Below are positions 1 to 7,875 of a stretch of 52,208 nt of DNA, piece after piece. Position numbers and translations under genes: made by a program. Position 1 is the first letter of the stretch. Every line of letters begins with the position of its first letter. The notes under the pieces were generated by a model. That model was given only the letters and a program-made list of their open reading frames with translations. It ran no database searches and had not been told where the DNA came from. Source of the DNA: Caulobacter hibisci (GTDB taxonomy: Bacteria > Pseudomonadota > Alphaproteobacteria > Caulobacterales > Caulobacteraceae); the NCBI RefSeq assembly GCF_016135805.1, contig NZ_JADWOX010000026.1, positions 1 to 52,208 on the forward strand, read 5' to 3'.

Positions 1-2365
1 AGGCGTTGACGGCGGCCAGCTTGGAGAAGGCCTTCAGCCCGGCCTCGGTCTCATCCAGATCACCAGCCCACAGCGACACCGAGAGGGTCCAGATCAGGGC
101 GATGCAATGGGTGATCGGATGGTCCAGGCGACCGGCCTCGCGCAGCGTCTCGGCGGCGATGCGGCGGGCGCGGTCGGCATGGCCCTGCAGCCACAGGGTG
201 CGGGCCAGGGCGATGCCGGAGCGATTGCGATGGTCGTAGCCGTAATAGATCGTGCGGCCGCGTTCCGAAGGCGGGCTCGACCGCAAGGCCTGCTCCAGCT
301 CGCGCCGGGCCAGGGTCTGATCGCCGGCCAGGTGGTGCGAGACTCCCGACAGCGAAGCGGCCACGGCGATCGCTTCGGGTTCGCCGATGGCGTCGGCGAC
401 CTCCACGGCCATGGCCGCCCAGCCCAGGGCCGTTTCGAAGTCACCGATCCGCTCATGAAAGATGTGCAGGCGCCCCAGCAAGCGCAGTTGGTTCCACTGG
501 TCGCCGAGCCGCGTCGCCAGGTCCAGGGCCCGGCGCAGCGCCTTTTCGGCCGCGTCGCTGTTGCCGCGCGTGAACATCAGCGACAGCCCGAGCGCCGCCT
601 GCAGCTCCAACTCGATCGCGCCGTCCCGGTGCTCTTCGCGCAGGCCAGCCACGGCCCGGGCGCACCAGGTCCGGCACTCGACCAGCAGGGACAGGTCGAG
701 GAAGGCCGAGGCGCTGGCCGAGGCCAGGGGCGCGGCCAGGTCGGGGTCGCCGTCGGCGCCGAAACTCCAGTCCAGCGCGCTGCGGATGTTGCCGAGCTGC
801 GAAGAGAGGTCGGCGGCCCATCGCTCCGCGTCCTCCGCGCGCCGGTCTTCGGCGCCCTTCAGGCTTTCCAGCACGTGGACCGCGTGACGACGGGCGGTGG
901 CGGCGCCCTCCCCGTCTCCCCGCGCCGACAGCTTGGCGCGCGCATGGGCTCGGGTCATCTCCAGCAGGCGATAGGCCCGCGCGTCGCCCCAGCGGTCGGG
1001 AGAGACCAGCGACTTGGCGATCAGCTCGTCCAGGGCCGAGGCGGCGACGTCGACGCAGAGATCCTCGCCGACGATCACCTCCAGCGCCGCTTCGAGCGAG
1101 AACGGCCCGAGGAACACCGAAAGCCGCTCGAACGTCCGGCGTTCGGCGTCCGAGAGCAGGTCGTAGCTCCAGTCGAGCGTCGCCTGCAGCGTCTGCTGCC
1201 GGGGCTGGGCCGTGCGGCGGCCGACCCAGGCCAGGCTGAAGCGCTCGCCCAGCAGGCGGGCGGTGGCCTGGACGCCGTGGGCGGCCACCCGTACGGCCGC
1301 CAGCTCGATCGGCAGGGCCATGCCGTCCAGGCGACGGCAGATGTCGGCGACCGCGCGGGCGGTGTCGAGATCGGCGGCGGGCGCGCCGCCCGCGGCCGCG
1401 GCGCGAGCCAGGAACAGCTCGACGGCCGGATAGGCCAGCAGCGCCTCGCGGCTCAGCTCCGCCGTCTCGTTGGGATAGTCGAGCGAGGCCAGCCAACGAA
1501 CCTGTTCGCCGCGCACCCGCAACGGCTCGCGGCTGGTGGCCAGGATGGCGACCCGGGGCGCGGCCTCGCGGATCCGCTCGACGACGCCGGAAACCGCGTC
1601 GACCAGGTGTTCGCAATTGTCGAGGATCAGCAGGCGGTGCTGCTCGCGCAGGTGGCCCAGCACGACCGCCAGCGGGTCCTCGGCCTGGACGACGACGCCC
1701 AGGGCGCCGGCGATGGCCGAAGCGACCAGCGCGCCGTCCTCGAGCGCGGCGAGGTCGACGAAGTTCGCCCCGTCGGCGAAACGCTCGGCAAGGGCGTGGC
1801 CGGCCTCGATCGCCAGGCTGGTCTTGCCCACGCCCGCCGCCCCCACGACGGTGAGGATCTGGCCGTCGCCGATGCGCTCGAGCAGCAGCCGCACCTCGTC
1901 GTCGCGCCCGATCAGCCGCGAGAGCCGCGCCGGTAACCGGCCGGCCGACCCCGGCTCGATATTGGCCGGCGGCGCGGGGATGGCGGGCGGCGCGGACAGT
2001 CCCCGCACAGGCGCGACGAAGGCGTAGCCGACGCCCACCTGGGTGGCGATGAACCGCGCGCCATCCTCGCCGTCGCCCAGGATCCGGCGCAGATTGGCCA
2101 TGTGGAACCGGAGGCTGGCGTCCTCGACGACGACATCGGGCCAGACGCGCTTGAGCAAGTCACGCTTGGAGAGCACCCGGCCGGGCTGGGCAACCAGGGC
2201 CAACAGCAGGTCAAGCGTTCGCCCGCCGATCTCCAGCGGCGCGCCGTCACGGGTCAGCAGCCGCTCGCCCGGCGTCAGGGCGAAAGGCCCGAACGACAGC
2301 CGCGCCCCGATGGGCGGCTCGACGCTGATGACGCTCGAAGCAAGGTTTTCCACGGTCTGTCGCAT
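1..2365 (-). CDS. Winged-helix transcriptional regulator with STAND-type ATPase and helical repeats (C-terminus outside window)
   Basis: Likely a cytoplasmic signal-responsive transcription factor. The frame is open from the ATG at 2365 to the window edge, at least 788 codons, so the C-terminus is missing. Residues about 22-118 form an OmpR/PhoB-type winged helix (ends in a GVGYAF-type wing). A P-loop ATPase follows: Walker A GAAGVGKTS with Lys181, then a Walker B-like LLILDNCEH. The rest is Ala/Leu/Arg-rich helical sequence that resembles TPR repeats. This order matches the large 'winged helix family' ATPase regulators, in which nucleotide binding and helical repeats probably gate DNA binding. 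It is divergent from the MFS gene at 2600, which is a plausible target. The ligand is unknown. Long antisense frames over it are composition shadows. Confidence 0.88.
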   Translation of the reverse strand, partial: MRQTVENLASSVISVEPPIGARLSFGPFALTPGERLLTRDGAPLEIGGRTLDLLLALVAQPGRVLSKRDLLKRVWPDVVVEDASLRFHMANLRRILGDGEDGARFIATQVGVGYAFVAPVRGLSAPPAIPAPPANIEPGSAGRLPARLSRLIGRDDEVRLLLERIGDGQILTVVGAAGVGKTSLAIEAGHALAERFADGANFVDLAALEDGALVASAIAGALGVVVQAEDPLAVVLGHLREQHRLLILDNCEHLVDAVSGVVERIREAAPRVAILATSREPLRVRGEQVRWLASLDYPNETAELSREALLAYPAVELFLARAAAAGGAPAADLDTARAVADICRRLDGMALPIELAAVRVAAHGVQATARLLGERFSLAWVGRRTAQPRQQTLQATLDWSYDLLSDAERRTFERLSVFLGPFSLEAALEVIVGEDLCVDVAASALDELIAKSLVSPDRWGDARAYRLLEMTRAHARAKLSARGDGEGAATARRHAVHVLESLKGAEDRRAEDAERWAADLSSQLGNIRSALDWSFGADGDPDLAAPLASASASAFLDLSLLVECRTWCARAVAGLREEHRDGAIELELQAALGLSLMFTRGNSDAAEKALRRALDLATRLGDQWNQLRLLGRLHIFHERIGDFETALGWAAMAVEVADAIGEPEAIAVAASLSGVSHHLAGDQTLARRELEQALRSSPPSERGRTIYYGYDHRNRSGIALARTLWLQGHADRARRIAAETLREAGRLDHPITHCIALIWTLSVSLWAGDLDETEAGLKAFSKLAAVNA

Positions 2366-2599
2366 GTTGCGGACGCGATCGCCCTAGACTCACCTGAGAT
2401 TACGGGGCGGCCAGCGGCCGGATAGTCCAAAGCTGACGCAATGTCGCCGGCTGGTTTCCGTCTGTCGGACCTGAACCCCGCATGCAAGTTAGCGCGTGCG
2501 AGACGCTGCAAGACCGACGTTATTCGCTCTTCCATAGAGCCGAAAAACGCGGTGGAAACGTTCAAGAACAGCGCCGAACGCCATGCTCATACCGGCCTC
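2366..2599. promoter_or_regulatory. Divergent promoter region, regulator / MFS transporter
   Basis: A 234-base gap between two divergent genes. It should hold both promoters, but no convincing -35/-10 pair or strong dyad stood out. The stretch around 2500-2570 is less GC-rich than its surroundings. Confidence 0.4.
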
Positions 2600-3841
2600 A
2601 TGACGCCTCACTGGTATCGTGGTCTCAGCGGAGACGCCCGGCGCGCCTTCTGGAGCTCCTATGCCGGCTTCGGGCTCGATGCGATGGACGTGCAGCTCTA
2701 CGCCTTCGTCATGCCGGCGCTGCTGGCGCTGTGGGGACTGAGCCACGCCGAGGCGGGCCTGCTGGCGTCGGTGACCCTGGCCTGTTCGGCCCTCGGCGGC
2801 TGGGCGGCGGGCGCGCTCTCGGACCGGCTGGGCCGGGTCAGAGTGCTGACGGCGACGATCCTCTGGCTGGGCGTATCGACCTGCCTCTGCGGCCTGGCCC
2901 GGAACTTCGACCAGCTGCTGGTCGCCCGCGCCCTGCAAGGGCTGGGCTTCGGCGCCGAGTGGGCGGCCGGCGCTGTGTTCGTCGCCGAGATGGTGTCGCC
3001 CGGCGTTCGCGGTCGCGCGGTCGGCGCGGTGCAGAGCGCCTGGGCGCTGGGCTGGGGCCTGGCGGCGCTGATCTCGGCCGCGGCCCTGGCCCTGACGCCG
3101 CCGGACCTGGGCTGGCGACTGACCTTCGTCGTCGGCCTGGCGCCGATGGTCGTCATCTATCTGGTCCGCGTCCGGATGCGCGATTCCGAGACCTTCCTGA
3201 CTGGACGCAAGGCCGCCGGCTGGACCGCCATCTTCGCCCCCGGACAGCGCTCGATCACCCTGCGCGCCAGCCTGCTGGCGGCCGGCATGCACGGCGGCTA
3301 CTGGTCAATCGCGACCTGGTGGCCCTCGATGCTGCACGCCGAGCGCGGCTTCTCCGCCACCCTGACCAGCGTCTATTTCGGCGTCATCGTCGCCGGATCG
3401 CTGCTGGGCTATCTGGCCGGCGCCTGGCTGGGCGACGTCGTCGGCCGCAGGGCCACCCTGGCCGGCTTCGCGCTGGGCGCGGCCATCACCGTGCTGGCCA
3501 GCACGGCCCTGCCGGTCAGCGACACGGCGCTGCTGGTGCTGAGCTTTCCACTCGGGGTCTTCGCCCTGGGCATGTTCAGCGCCATCGGGCCGGTGCTGAC
3601 CGAGCTCTTTCCGACCGAGATCCGGGGGGCGGGCCTGGGCTTCTGCTACAATATCGGGCGGGGCGTCGCCGGCTTCGCGCCGGCCCTGATCGGTCTGCGC
3701 ATCGACAAGACCAGCCTGGCCCATGCGATCGGGCTCTACGCCACGATCGCCTATGTCCTGGTGCTGGCGGCGACGGCGCTGATCCCCGAGACCCGCGGCA
3801 AGGACCTGGCGGCGATCGCCCCGAAGCCGGCCCTGGACTAG
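2600..3841 (+). CDS. MFS transporter (sugar/aromatic-acid-type proton symporter family)
   Basis: Inner-membrane secondary transporter, 413 residues from the ATG at 2600, with about twelve hydrophobic segments. The family loop motif occurs after TM2 (ALSDRLGRVRVL) and again at the half-way repeat (WLGDVVGRRATL), as expected for the major facilitator superfamily. The N-terminal GFGLDAMDVQLYAF segment resembles metabolite:H+ symporters of the AAHS/SP type. The substrate cannot be read from sequence. The frame is open further upstream (GTG at 2552, ATG at 2441), but the conserved part starts near 2600. No start has a clear ribosome binding site. Its stop shares the CTAG tetranucleotide with the convergent gene's stop. 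Confidence 0.85.
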   Translation: MTPHWYRGLSGDARRAFWSSYAGFGLDAMDVQLYAFVMPALLALWGLSHAEAGLLASVTLACSALGGWAAGALSDRLGRVRVLTATILWLGVSTCLCGLARNFDQLLVARALQGLGFGAEWAAGAVFVAEMVSPGVRGRAVGAVQSAWALGWGLAALISAAALALTPPDLGWRLTFVVGLAPMVVIYLVRVRMRDSETFLTGRKAAGWTAIFAPGQRSITLRASLLAAGMHGGYWSIATWWPSMLHAERGFSATLTSVYFGVIVAGSLLGYLAGAWLGDVVGRRATLAGFALGAAITVLASTALPVSDTALLVLSFPLGVFALGMFSAIGPVLTELFPTEIRGAGLGFCYNIGRGVAGFAPALIGLRIDKTSLAHAIGLYATIAYVLVLAATALIPETRGKDLAAIAPKPALD

Positions 3842-4320
3842 AGTCCGAGGTCCGACAGCGCCGGATGATCGTCGGGCCGGACGCCGGCCGGCCAGCGCAG
3901 GACCCGCTCGTGCTCCTGGATGGGCTGCTCGTTGACGCTGGTGAAGCGGCGTCGGATCAGGCCGCCGGCGTTCAGCTCCCAGTTTTCGGCGCCGTGCGCC
4001 CGCCGCCAGTCGCCGCCGTCGTCGCGGAACTCGGCGACGAAGCGCAGCGCGAGGCGGTTCGCCTCGGCGGCCCAAAGCTCGGTGATCACCCGGCGCTCGG
4101 TTTCCCGCCGCCACCTGCGGGCGAGATAGGCGCGGATCTGCTCGCGGCCCCAGAAATAGTCCGCGCGGCTGCGCCACTGGCAGTCGATGCTGTTGTGCAG
4201 CACCGCGCCTTCGAAGTCCCGCAGGTTGGAAGCGTTCTCGGCGTCGCGGACCTTCACCAGCGCCCGCTGGCGTTCGGGACACAGGTCGGGGCTGGGGTCG
4301 GGGCTGGCTCTGCCGGTCAT
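3838..4320 (-). CDS. DUF1348 / NTF2-like protein
   Basis: Small cytoplasmic protein of 160 residues without a signal peptide. It matches the DUF1348 branch of the NTF2/SnoaL cone-like fold: a W-R-x-R segment followed by FWGREQIRAYL, then RFVAEFRDDGG, ENWELNAGGLIRRR and SVNEQPI. Proteins of this family have no settled function. The stop codon overlaps that of the MFS gene tail to tail. Its start faces the hydrolase operon at 4542 across a 221-base gap, so the two may share an operator. Confidence 0.82.
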   Translation of the reverse strand: MTGRASPDPSPDLCPERQRALVKVRDAENASNLRDFEGAVLHNSIDCQWRSRADYFWGREQIRAYLARRWRRETERRVITELWAAEANRLALRFVAEFRDDGGDWRRAHGAENWELNAGGLIRRRFTSVNEQPIQEHERVLRWPAGVRPDDHPALSDLGL

Positions 4321-4377
4321 GTCGTCTCGCTCTCAAGCCGTCCGGCGCGAGCATGGCGCCGATCGCCGCGACCGCCC

Positions 4378-4482
4378 GTTAGCGGCTGTGAGGCGGCGTG
4401 ATTTCGCGGGGCCGAACCCAAGCGCGGTCCTGCCGTTGGAAAAGGCCCTGGCGAGCGCTCACCGCCGCTCACACCCGCTAAC
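4378..4482. promoter_or_regulatory. Inverted repeat in the divergent promoter region
   Basis: GTTAGCGGCTGTGAG at 4378-4392 recurs inverted at 4468-4482 (reverse complement GTTAGCGGGTGTGAG): 15 bases with one mismatch, and similarity (CGGCG) continues just beyond. The arms lie in the gap between the DUF1348 gene and the Tat hydrolase gene. This would suit two sites for one dimeric regulator bound at a distance. No regulator can be assigned. Confidence 0.45.
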
Positions 4483-4541
4483 AGCCGGCCGAGCCCGACC
4501 GCGCCTAGTCTTCGGTCACCAACAGCCGAAGGACCCGCGCC

Positions 4542-5546
4542 ATGTCCGCCGCCCCCATCGACCAGAGCCGTCGTCGCCTTCTCGGCGCGGCCGCCCTCGT
4601 CACCGCCCTCGCCCCGCTGGCTGGAGCCGCTCGCGCCGCCGTCCCCGCCACGTTCGGGCCGGTCAAGCAGATCGCCGCCGGCCTGCTGGAAGTCGGCTAT
4701 GTCGAGACCGGGCCGGCCGACGGCCCCGCCGTTCTGCTGCTGCACGGCTGGCCCTACGACATCCACGCCTTCGCCGAGGTCGCCCCACGCCTGGCCGCCC
4801 GGGGATACCGGGTGATCGTCCCGCACCTGCGCGGCCACGGAACGACCCGCTTCCTGTCGGCCGCCACGGCGCGCAACGGCCAGCAGGCCGCCCTGGCCCA
4901 GGACGCCATCGCCCTGCTGGACGCCCTGGAGATCAAGCGCGCCATCGTCGCCGGCTTCGACTGGGGCGCGCGCACCGCCGACATCATGGCCGCCCTTTGG
5001 CCCGAGCGCTGCAAGGCCCTGGTCTCGGTCAGCGGCTATCTGATCGGCAGCCAGCAGGCCAACCGCGCGCCCCTGCCGCCGCAGGCCGAACTGCAATGGT
5101 GGTACCAGTTCTACTTCGCCACCGAGCGCGGCCGCGCCGGCTACGCCGCCAACACCGAGGCTTTCAACCGGCTGATCTGGACCCTGGCCTCGCCGCGCTG
5201 GACCTTCGACGACGCCACCTTCGCCCGCACCGCCGCCTCGTTCGCCAATCCCGACCACGTCGACATCGTGGTCCACAACTACCGCTGGCGGCTGGGCCTG
5301 GCCGATGGCGAGCGACGCTACGACGACCTGGAGGCCAGGCTCGCCGCCAGCCCGCCGATCACGATCCCGGCGATCACCCTGGAAGGCGACGCCAATGGCG
5401 CGCCGCACCCCGATCCGGCCGCCTATGCCGGCAGGTTCAAGGGCCCCTACACGCATCGCCTGATCACCGGCGGCATCGGCCACAACCTGCCGCAGGAGGC
5501 CCCGGCCGCCTTCGCTCAGGCCGTGCTCGACGTCGATCGGCTGTAG
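4542..5546 (+). CDS. Tat-exported alpha/beta hydrolase (epoxide hydrolase / dehalogenase type)
   Basis: Probably a periplasmic hydrolase. It has 334 residues with a twin-arginine leader (SRRRLLG, then a hydrophobic stretch ending near AGAARA). The fold motifs are LLHGWPYD (oxyanion region), nucleophile elbow GFDWGA with Asp140, a possible acid Asp283 (EGDANG) and the base His314 (GIGHNLPQE). An aspartate rather than serine nucleophile places it with epoxide hydrolases and haloalkane/haloacid dehalogenases rather than esterases. Aromatic residues between them (QWWYQFYF) form the cap. It heads a co-directional run through to the SDR ending at 10627. The substrate is not predictable from sequence. 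Confidence 0.85.
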   Translation: MSAAPIDQSRRRLLGAAALVTALAPLAGAARAAVPATFGPVKQIAAGLLEVGYVETGPADGPAVLLLHGWPYDIHAFAEVAPRLAARGYRVIVPHLRGHGTTRFLSAATARNGQQAALAQDAIALLDALEIKRAIVAGFDWGARTADIMAALWPERCKALVSVSGYLIGSQQANRAPLPPQAELQWWYQFYFATERGRAGYAANTEAFNRLIWTLASPRWTFDDATFARTAASFANPDHVDIVVHNYRWRLGLADGERRYDDLEARLAASPPITIPAITLEGDANGAPHPDPAAYAGRFKGPYTHRLITGGIGHNLPQEAPAAFAQAVLDVDRL

Positions 5547-5558
5547 GCGGCGTCCGTG

Positions 5559-6062
5559 ATGAAAATCCCAAGTCTTCTACTGGTCGCCGGCGCCGGCGCC
5601 ATGACGGTCGCGGGCCTGTGCTGGGCCGCGGGACCGACACCGTCCGACGCCTCGCCGATCTACGGCGTGCGCATCCCCGCCGGCTATCGCGACTGGACCC
5701 TGGTCGCGCCGGCCCAGGAGGCCGCGCCGCTGGACGAGCTGCGCGCCGTGGTCGGCAATCGCAAGGCCCTGAAGGCCTACCGAATCGGCGCGCGCGCTTT
5801 TCCGGACGGCACGGTGCTGGTCAAGCTGGCCTGGAAGCACACGCCCTCGCCCGACTTCCCGCCGGCCTCGATCCCCGGCGCCGCGACCACGGTGCAGGTG
5901 ATGATCAAGGACAGCCGACGCTACGCCGCCACCGGCGGCTGGGGCTTCGGCCGCTTCGTCGACGGCCGGCCGGTCGATCAGGCCCAGCACGAGACCTGCT
6001 TCGCCTGCCACGCCGCCCGCGTGAAGGACCGCGACTACGTCTTCACCCGCTACGCGCCCTAG
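5559..6062 (+). CDS. Cytochrome P460 family protein
   Basis: Exported c-type haem protein of 167 residues. A signal peptide (hydrophobic to about residue 24, ending in CWAAG) precedes a cytochrome P460-like domain with PDGTVLVKLAWK in the middle and one haem site, CFACH (Cys147, Cys150, His151). The lysines in the VKLAWK strand are where P460 enzymes carry the haem-lysine cross-link, so hydroxylamine or NO oxidation is possible in principle. Many members are uncharacterised. The ATG at 5559 follows a GTG at 5556; either could start translation. It lies 12 bases behind the Tat hydrolase and 90 bases before the epoxide hydrolase, so co-transcription is likely. Confidence 0.82.
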   Translation: MKIPSLLLVAGAGAMTVAGLCWAAGPTPSDASPIYGVRIPAGYRDWTLVAPAQEAAPLDELRAVVGNRKALKAYRIGARAFPDGTVLVKLAWKHTPSPDFPPASIPGAATTVQVMIKDSRRYAATGGWGFGRFVDGRPVDQAQHETCFACHAARVKDRDYVFTRYAP

Positions 6063-6152
6063 CGCGGCCTAGCTCCAGACAAGGCGACCGCCGCCCCGGC
6101 CGTCGCCAGCCCCAGCCCGACAAGTTCCGGCCTCTCGAAAGCGGAGAACACC

Positions 6153-7439
6153 GTGTCCATACCTTCCCTGCCCGCCGCCCTCCCGGCGACGCGACGCCAC
6201 ATACTCGGCGGCATCGGCCTGGTCCTGACGGCGAGCCTCGCGGCGGCCGAGACCAGCGCAACGCCGACCGGCGACGCCGTCCGTCCGTTCAAGGCGGCGA
6301 TCCCCGACAGCGCCCTGGCCGACATGCGCCGGCGGGTGCGCGAGACCCGCTGGGCCGACGCCGAACCGGTCGCCGACGCCAGCCAGGGCGTGCAGCGGGC
6401 CAAGCTGCAGGCGCTGATGCGCTACTGGGGCGACGGTTACGACTGGCGCAAGATCGAGGCGCGGCTGAACGCCTTGCCGATGTTCGTCACCCAGATCGAC
6501 GGACTGGACATCCAGTTCATCCACGTCCGCTCGCGCCATGCCAACGCCCTGCCGATGATCATGACCCATGGCTGGCCGGGCTCGATCCTGGAGTTCCTCA
6601 AGGTGATCGGCCCGCTCAGCGATCCCACCGCCCACGGCGGCAAGGCCGAGGACGCCTTCCACCTGGTGATCCCGTCGATCCCGGGCTTCGGCTTCTCGGC
6701 CAAGCCGACCACGGTCGGCTGGGGCTCGGATCGCACCGGCCGGGCCTGGGCGACGCTGATGCGCCGCCTGGGCTACGAACGCTACGTCTCGCAGGGCGGC
6801 GACTGCGGCTCGGTGATCTCCCAGCGCATGGCGTTGCAGAAGGTCCCGGGGCTGCTGGGCGTCCACCTCAACATGCCCGCCACCGTACCGGCCGAGATCG
6901 TCAGGATCCTGGCCGCCGGCGATCCGGCCCCGGCCGACCTGTCACCCCAGGAGCGCAAGGCCTTCGGCCAGCTGGAGGCCTTCTATCGCGACAGCGCCGG
7001 CTACGCGCAGATGATGAACACCCGCCCCCAGACCATCGGCTATTCTCTGGTGGACTCGCCGGTCGGCATGGCCGCCTGGATGTACGAGAAGTTCCAGACC
7101 TGGACCTACAGCGGCGGCGATCCCGAGCGGGTGCTGACCCGCGAAGAGATGGTCGACGACATCGCGCTCTACTGGCTGACCGGCACGGGGGCCTCGGCCG
7201 CCCGGATCTATTGGGAAGACCACACCAACAACTTCAACGCCCGCGGCGTCATCGATACGCCCGTCGCGGTCACGGTCTTTCCCGGCGAAATCTACTGCGC
7301 GCCCAGGAGCTGGGCCGAGCGCTGCTACAGCGACCTCATCTACTTCAACGAGGCCTCGAACGGCGGGCACTTCGCCGCCTGGGAGCAGCCGGCGCCGTTC
7401 GCCCAGGAAGTCCGCGCGGCCTTCCGCACGCTCCGCTGA
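6153..7439 (+). CDS. Tat-exported epoxide hydrolase with EHN domain
   Basis: Epoxide hydrolase of the juvenile-hormone/microsomal type, 428 residues, starting at a GTG with a GGAG site upstream. A twin-arginine leader (TRRHILGG) is followed by the N-terminal EHN lid (VRPFKAAIPDSALADMRRR, about residues 42-150). Then come the oxyanion motif HGWPGS (His139), nucleophile Asp217 in GGDCGS, and catalytic His406 in GGHFAAWEQP. The residue after the nucleophile is Cys where Trp is usual. It would open epoxides to diols by way of an Asp-ester intermediate, probably outside the cytoplasm. Its neighbours are cytochrome P460 upstream and Ohr 25 bases downstream. Confidence 0.88.
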   Translation: MSIPSLPAALPATRRHILGGIGLVLTASLAAAETSATPTGDAVRPFKAAIPDSALADMRRRVRETRWADAEPVADASQGVQRAKLQALMRYWGDGYDWRKIEARLNALPMFVTQIDGLDIQFIHVRSRHANALPMIMTHGWPGSILEFLKVIGPLSDPTAHGGKAEDAFHLVIPSIPGFGFSAKPTTVGWGSDRTGRAWATLMRRLGYERYVSQGGDCGSVISQRMALQKVPGLLGVHLNMPATVPAEIVRILAAGDPAPADLSPQERKAFGQLEAFYRDSAGYAQMMNTRPQTIGYSLVDSPVGMAAWMYEKFQTWTYSGGDPERVLTREEMVDDIALYWLTGTGASAARIYWEDHTNNFNARGVIDTPVAVTVFPGEIYCAPRSWAERCYSDLIYFNEASNGGHFAAWEQPAPFAQEVRAAFRTLR

Positions 7440-7464
7440 TCCCAACCCGAAAGGACGAGACCCC

Positions 7465-7875
7465 ATGACCCAAGCCCAGACCCTCTATACCGGCAAGGTC
7501 CACGTCGTCGGCGGGCGCGAAGGCGCCGCCCGCAGCGCCGACGGACGCCTGGACATCAAGCTCTCCACCCCGGGCGGCCCGGGCGGCGGGACCAATCCCG
7601 AGCAACTGCTCGCCGCCGGCTGGTCGGCCTGCTTCCAGGGCGCGATGGCGATCGCCGCGCGGCAGATGGGCGTCACCCTGACCGAGGTGGCCATCGACGC
7701 CGAGATCGACCTCAATACCGACGGGGCGGGCTATTTCCTGGCCGCCCGGATGAACGTCTCGACGCCGGGCCTCGCGCCCGACATCGCCCAGCAGGTCGTC
7801 GAGGCGGCCCACCGCACCTGTCCCTATTCCAAGGCCTTGCAGGGTAATATCGATGTCGTCCTCAACCTCGTCTGA
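7465..7875 (+). CDS. ohr: Organic hydroperoxide resistance protein, Ohr/OsmC family
   Basis: Cytoplasmic thiol peroxidase that reduces organic hydroperoxides, 136 residues, the usual Ohr length. Both redox cysteines are present: Cys56 in WSACFQGA and Cys119 in CPYSKA. The N-terminal LYTGKVHVVGGREG segment and the GGTNPEQLLAAG loop are typical of Ohr rather than OsmC. It overlaps the next gene by 23 bases in another frame, so translation is probably coupled. No OhrR regulator was seen nearby, so control is probably by the operon promoter. Confidence 0.92.
   Translation: MTQAQTLYTGKVHVVGGREGAARSADGRLDIKLSTPGGPGGGTNPEQLLAAGWSACFQGAMAIAARQMGVTLTEVAIDAEIDLNTDGAGYFLAARMNVSTPGLAPDIAQQVVEAAHRTCPYSKALQGNIDVVLNLV

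Noticed and set aside
107..1936. A 609-codon plus-strand open frame
   Set aside because: It is exactly antisense to the winged-helix/ATPase regulator, is Gly/Arg/Gln-rich and shows no motifs; a GC-driven shadow.
2441..2599. N-terminal extension of the MFS protein from ATG 2441
   Set aside because: The extra 53 residues are charged, have no MFS similarity and lie in the divergent promoter gap.
4187..7468. A 1093-codon plus-strand open frame
   Set aside because: It runs in another frame through four recognisable genes and is almost pure Arg/Pro/Gly/Ala; a shadow.
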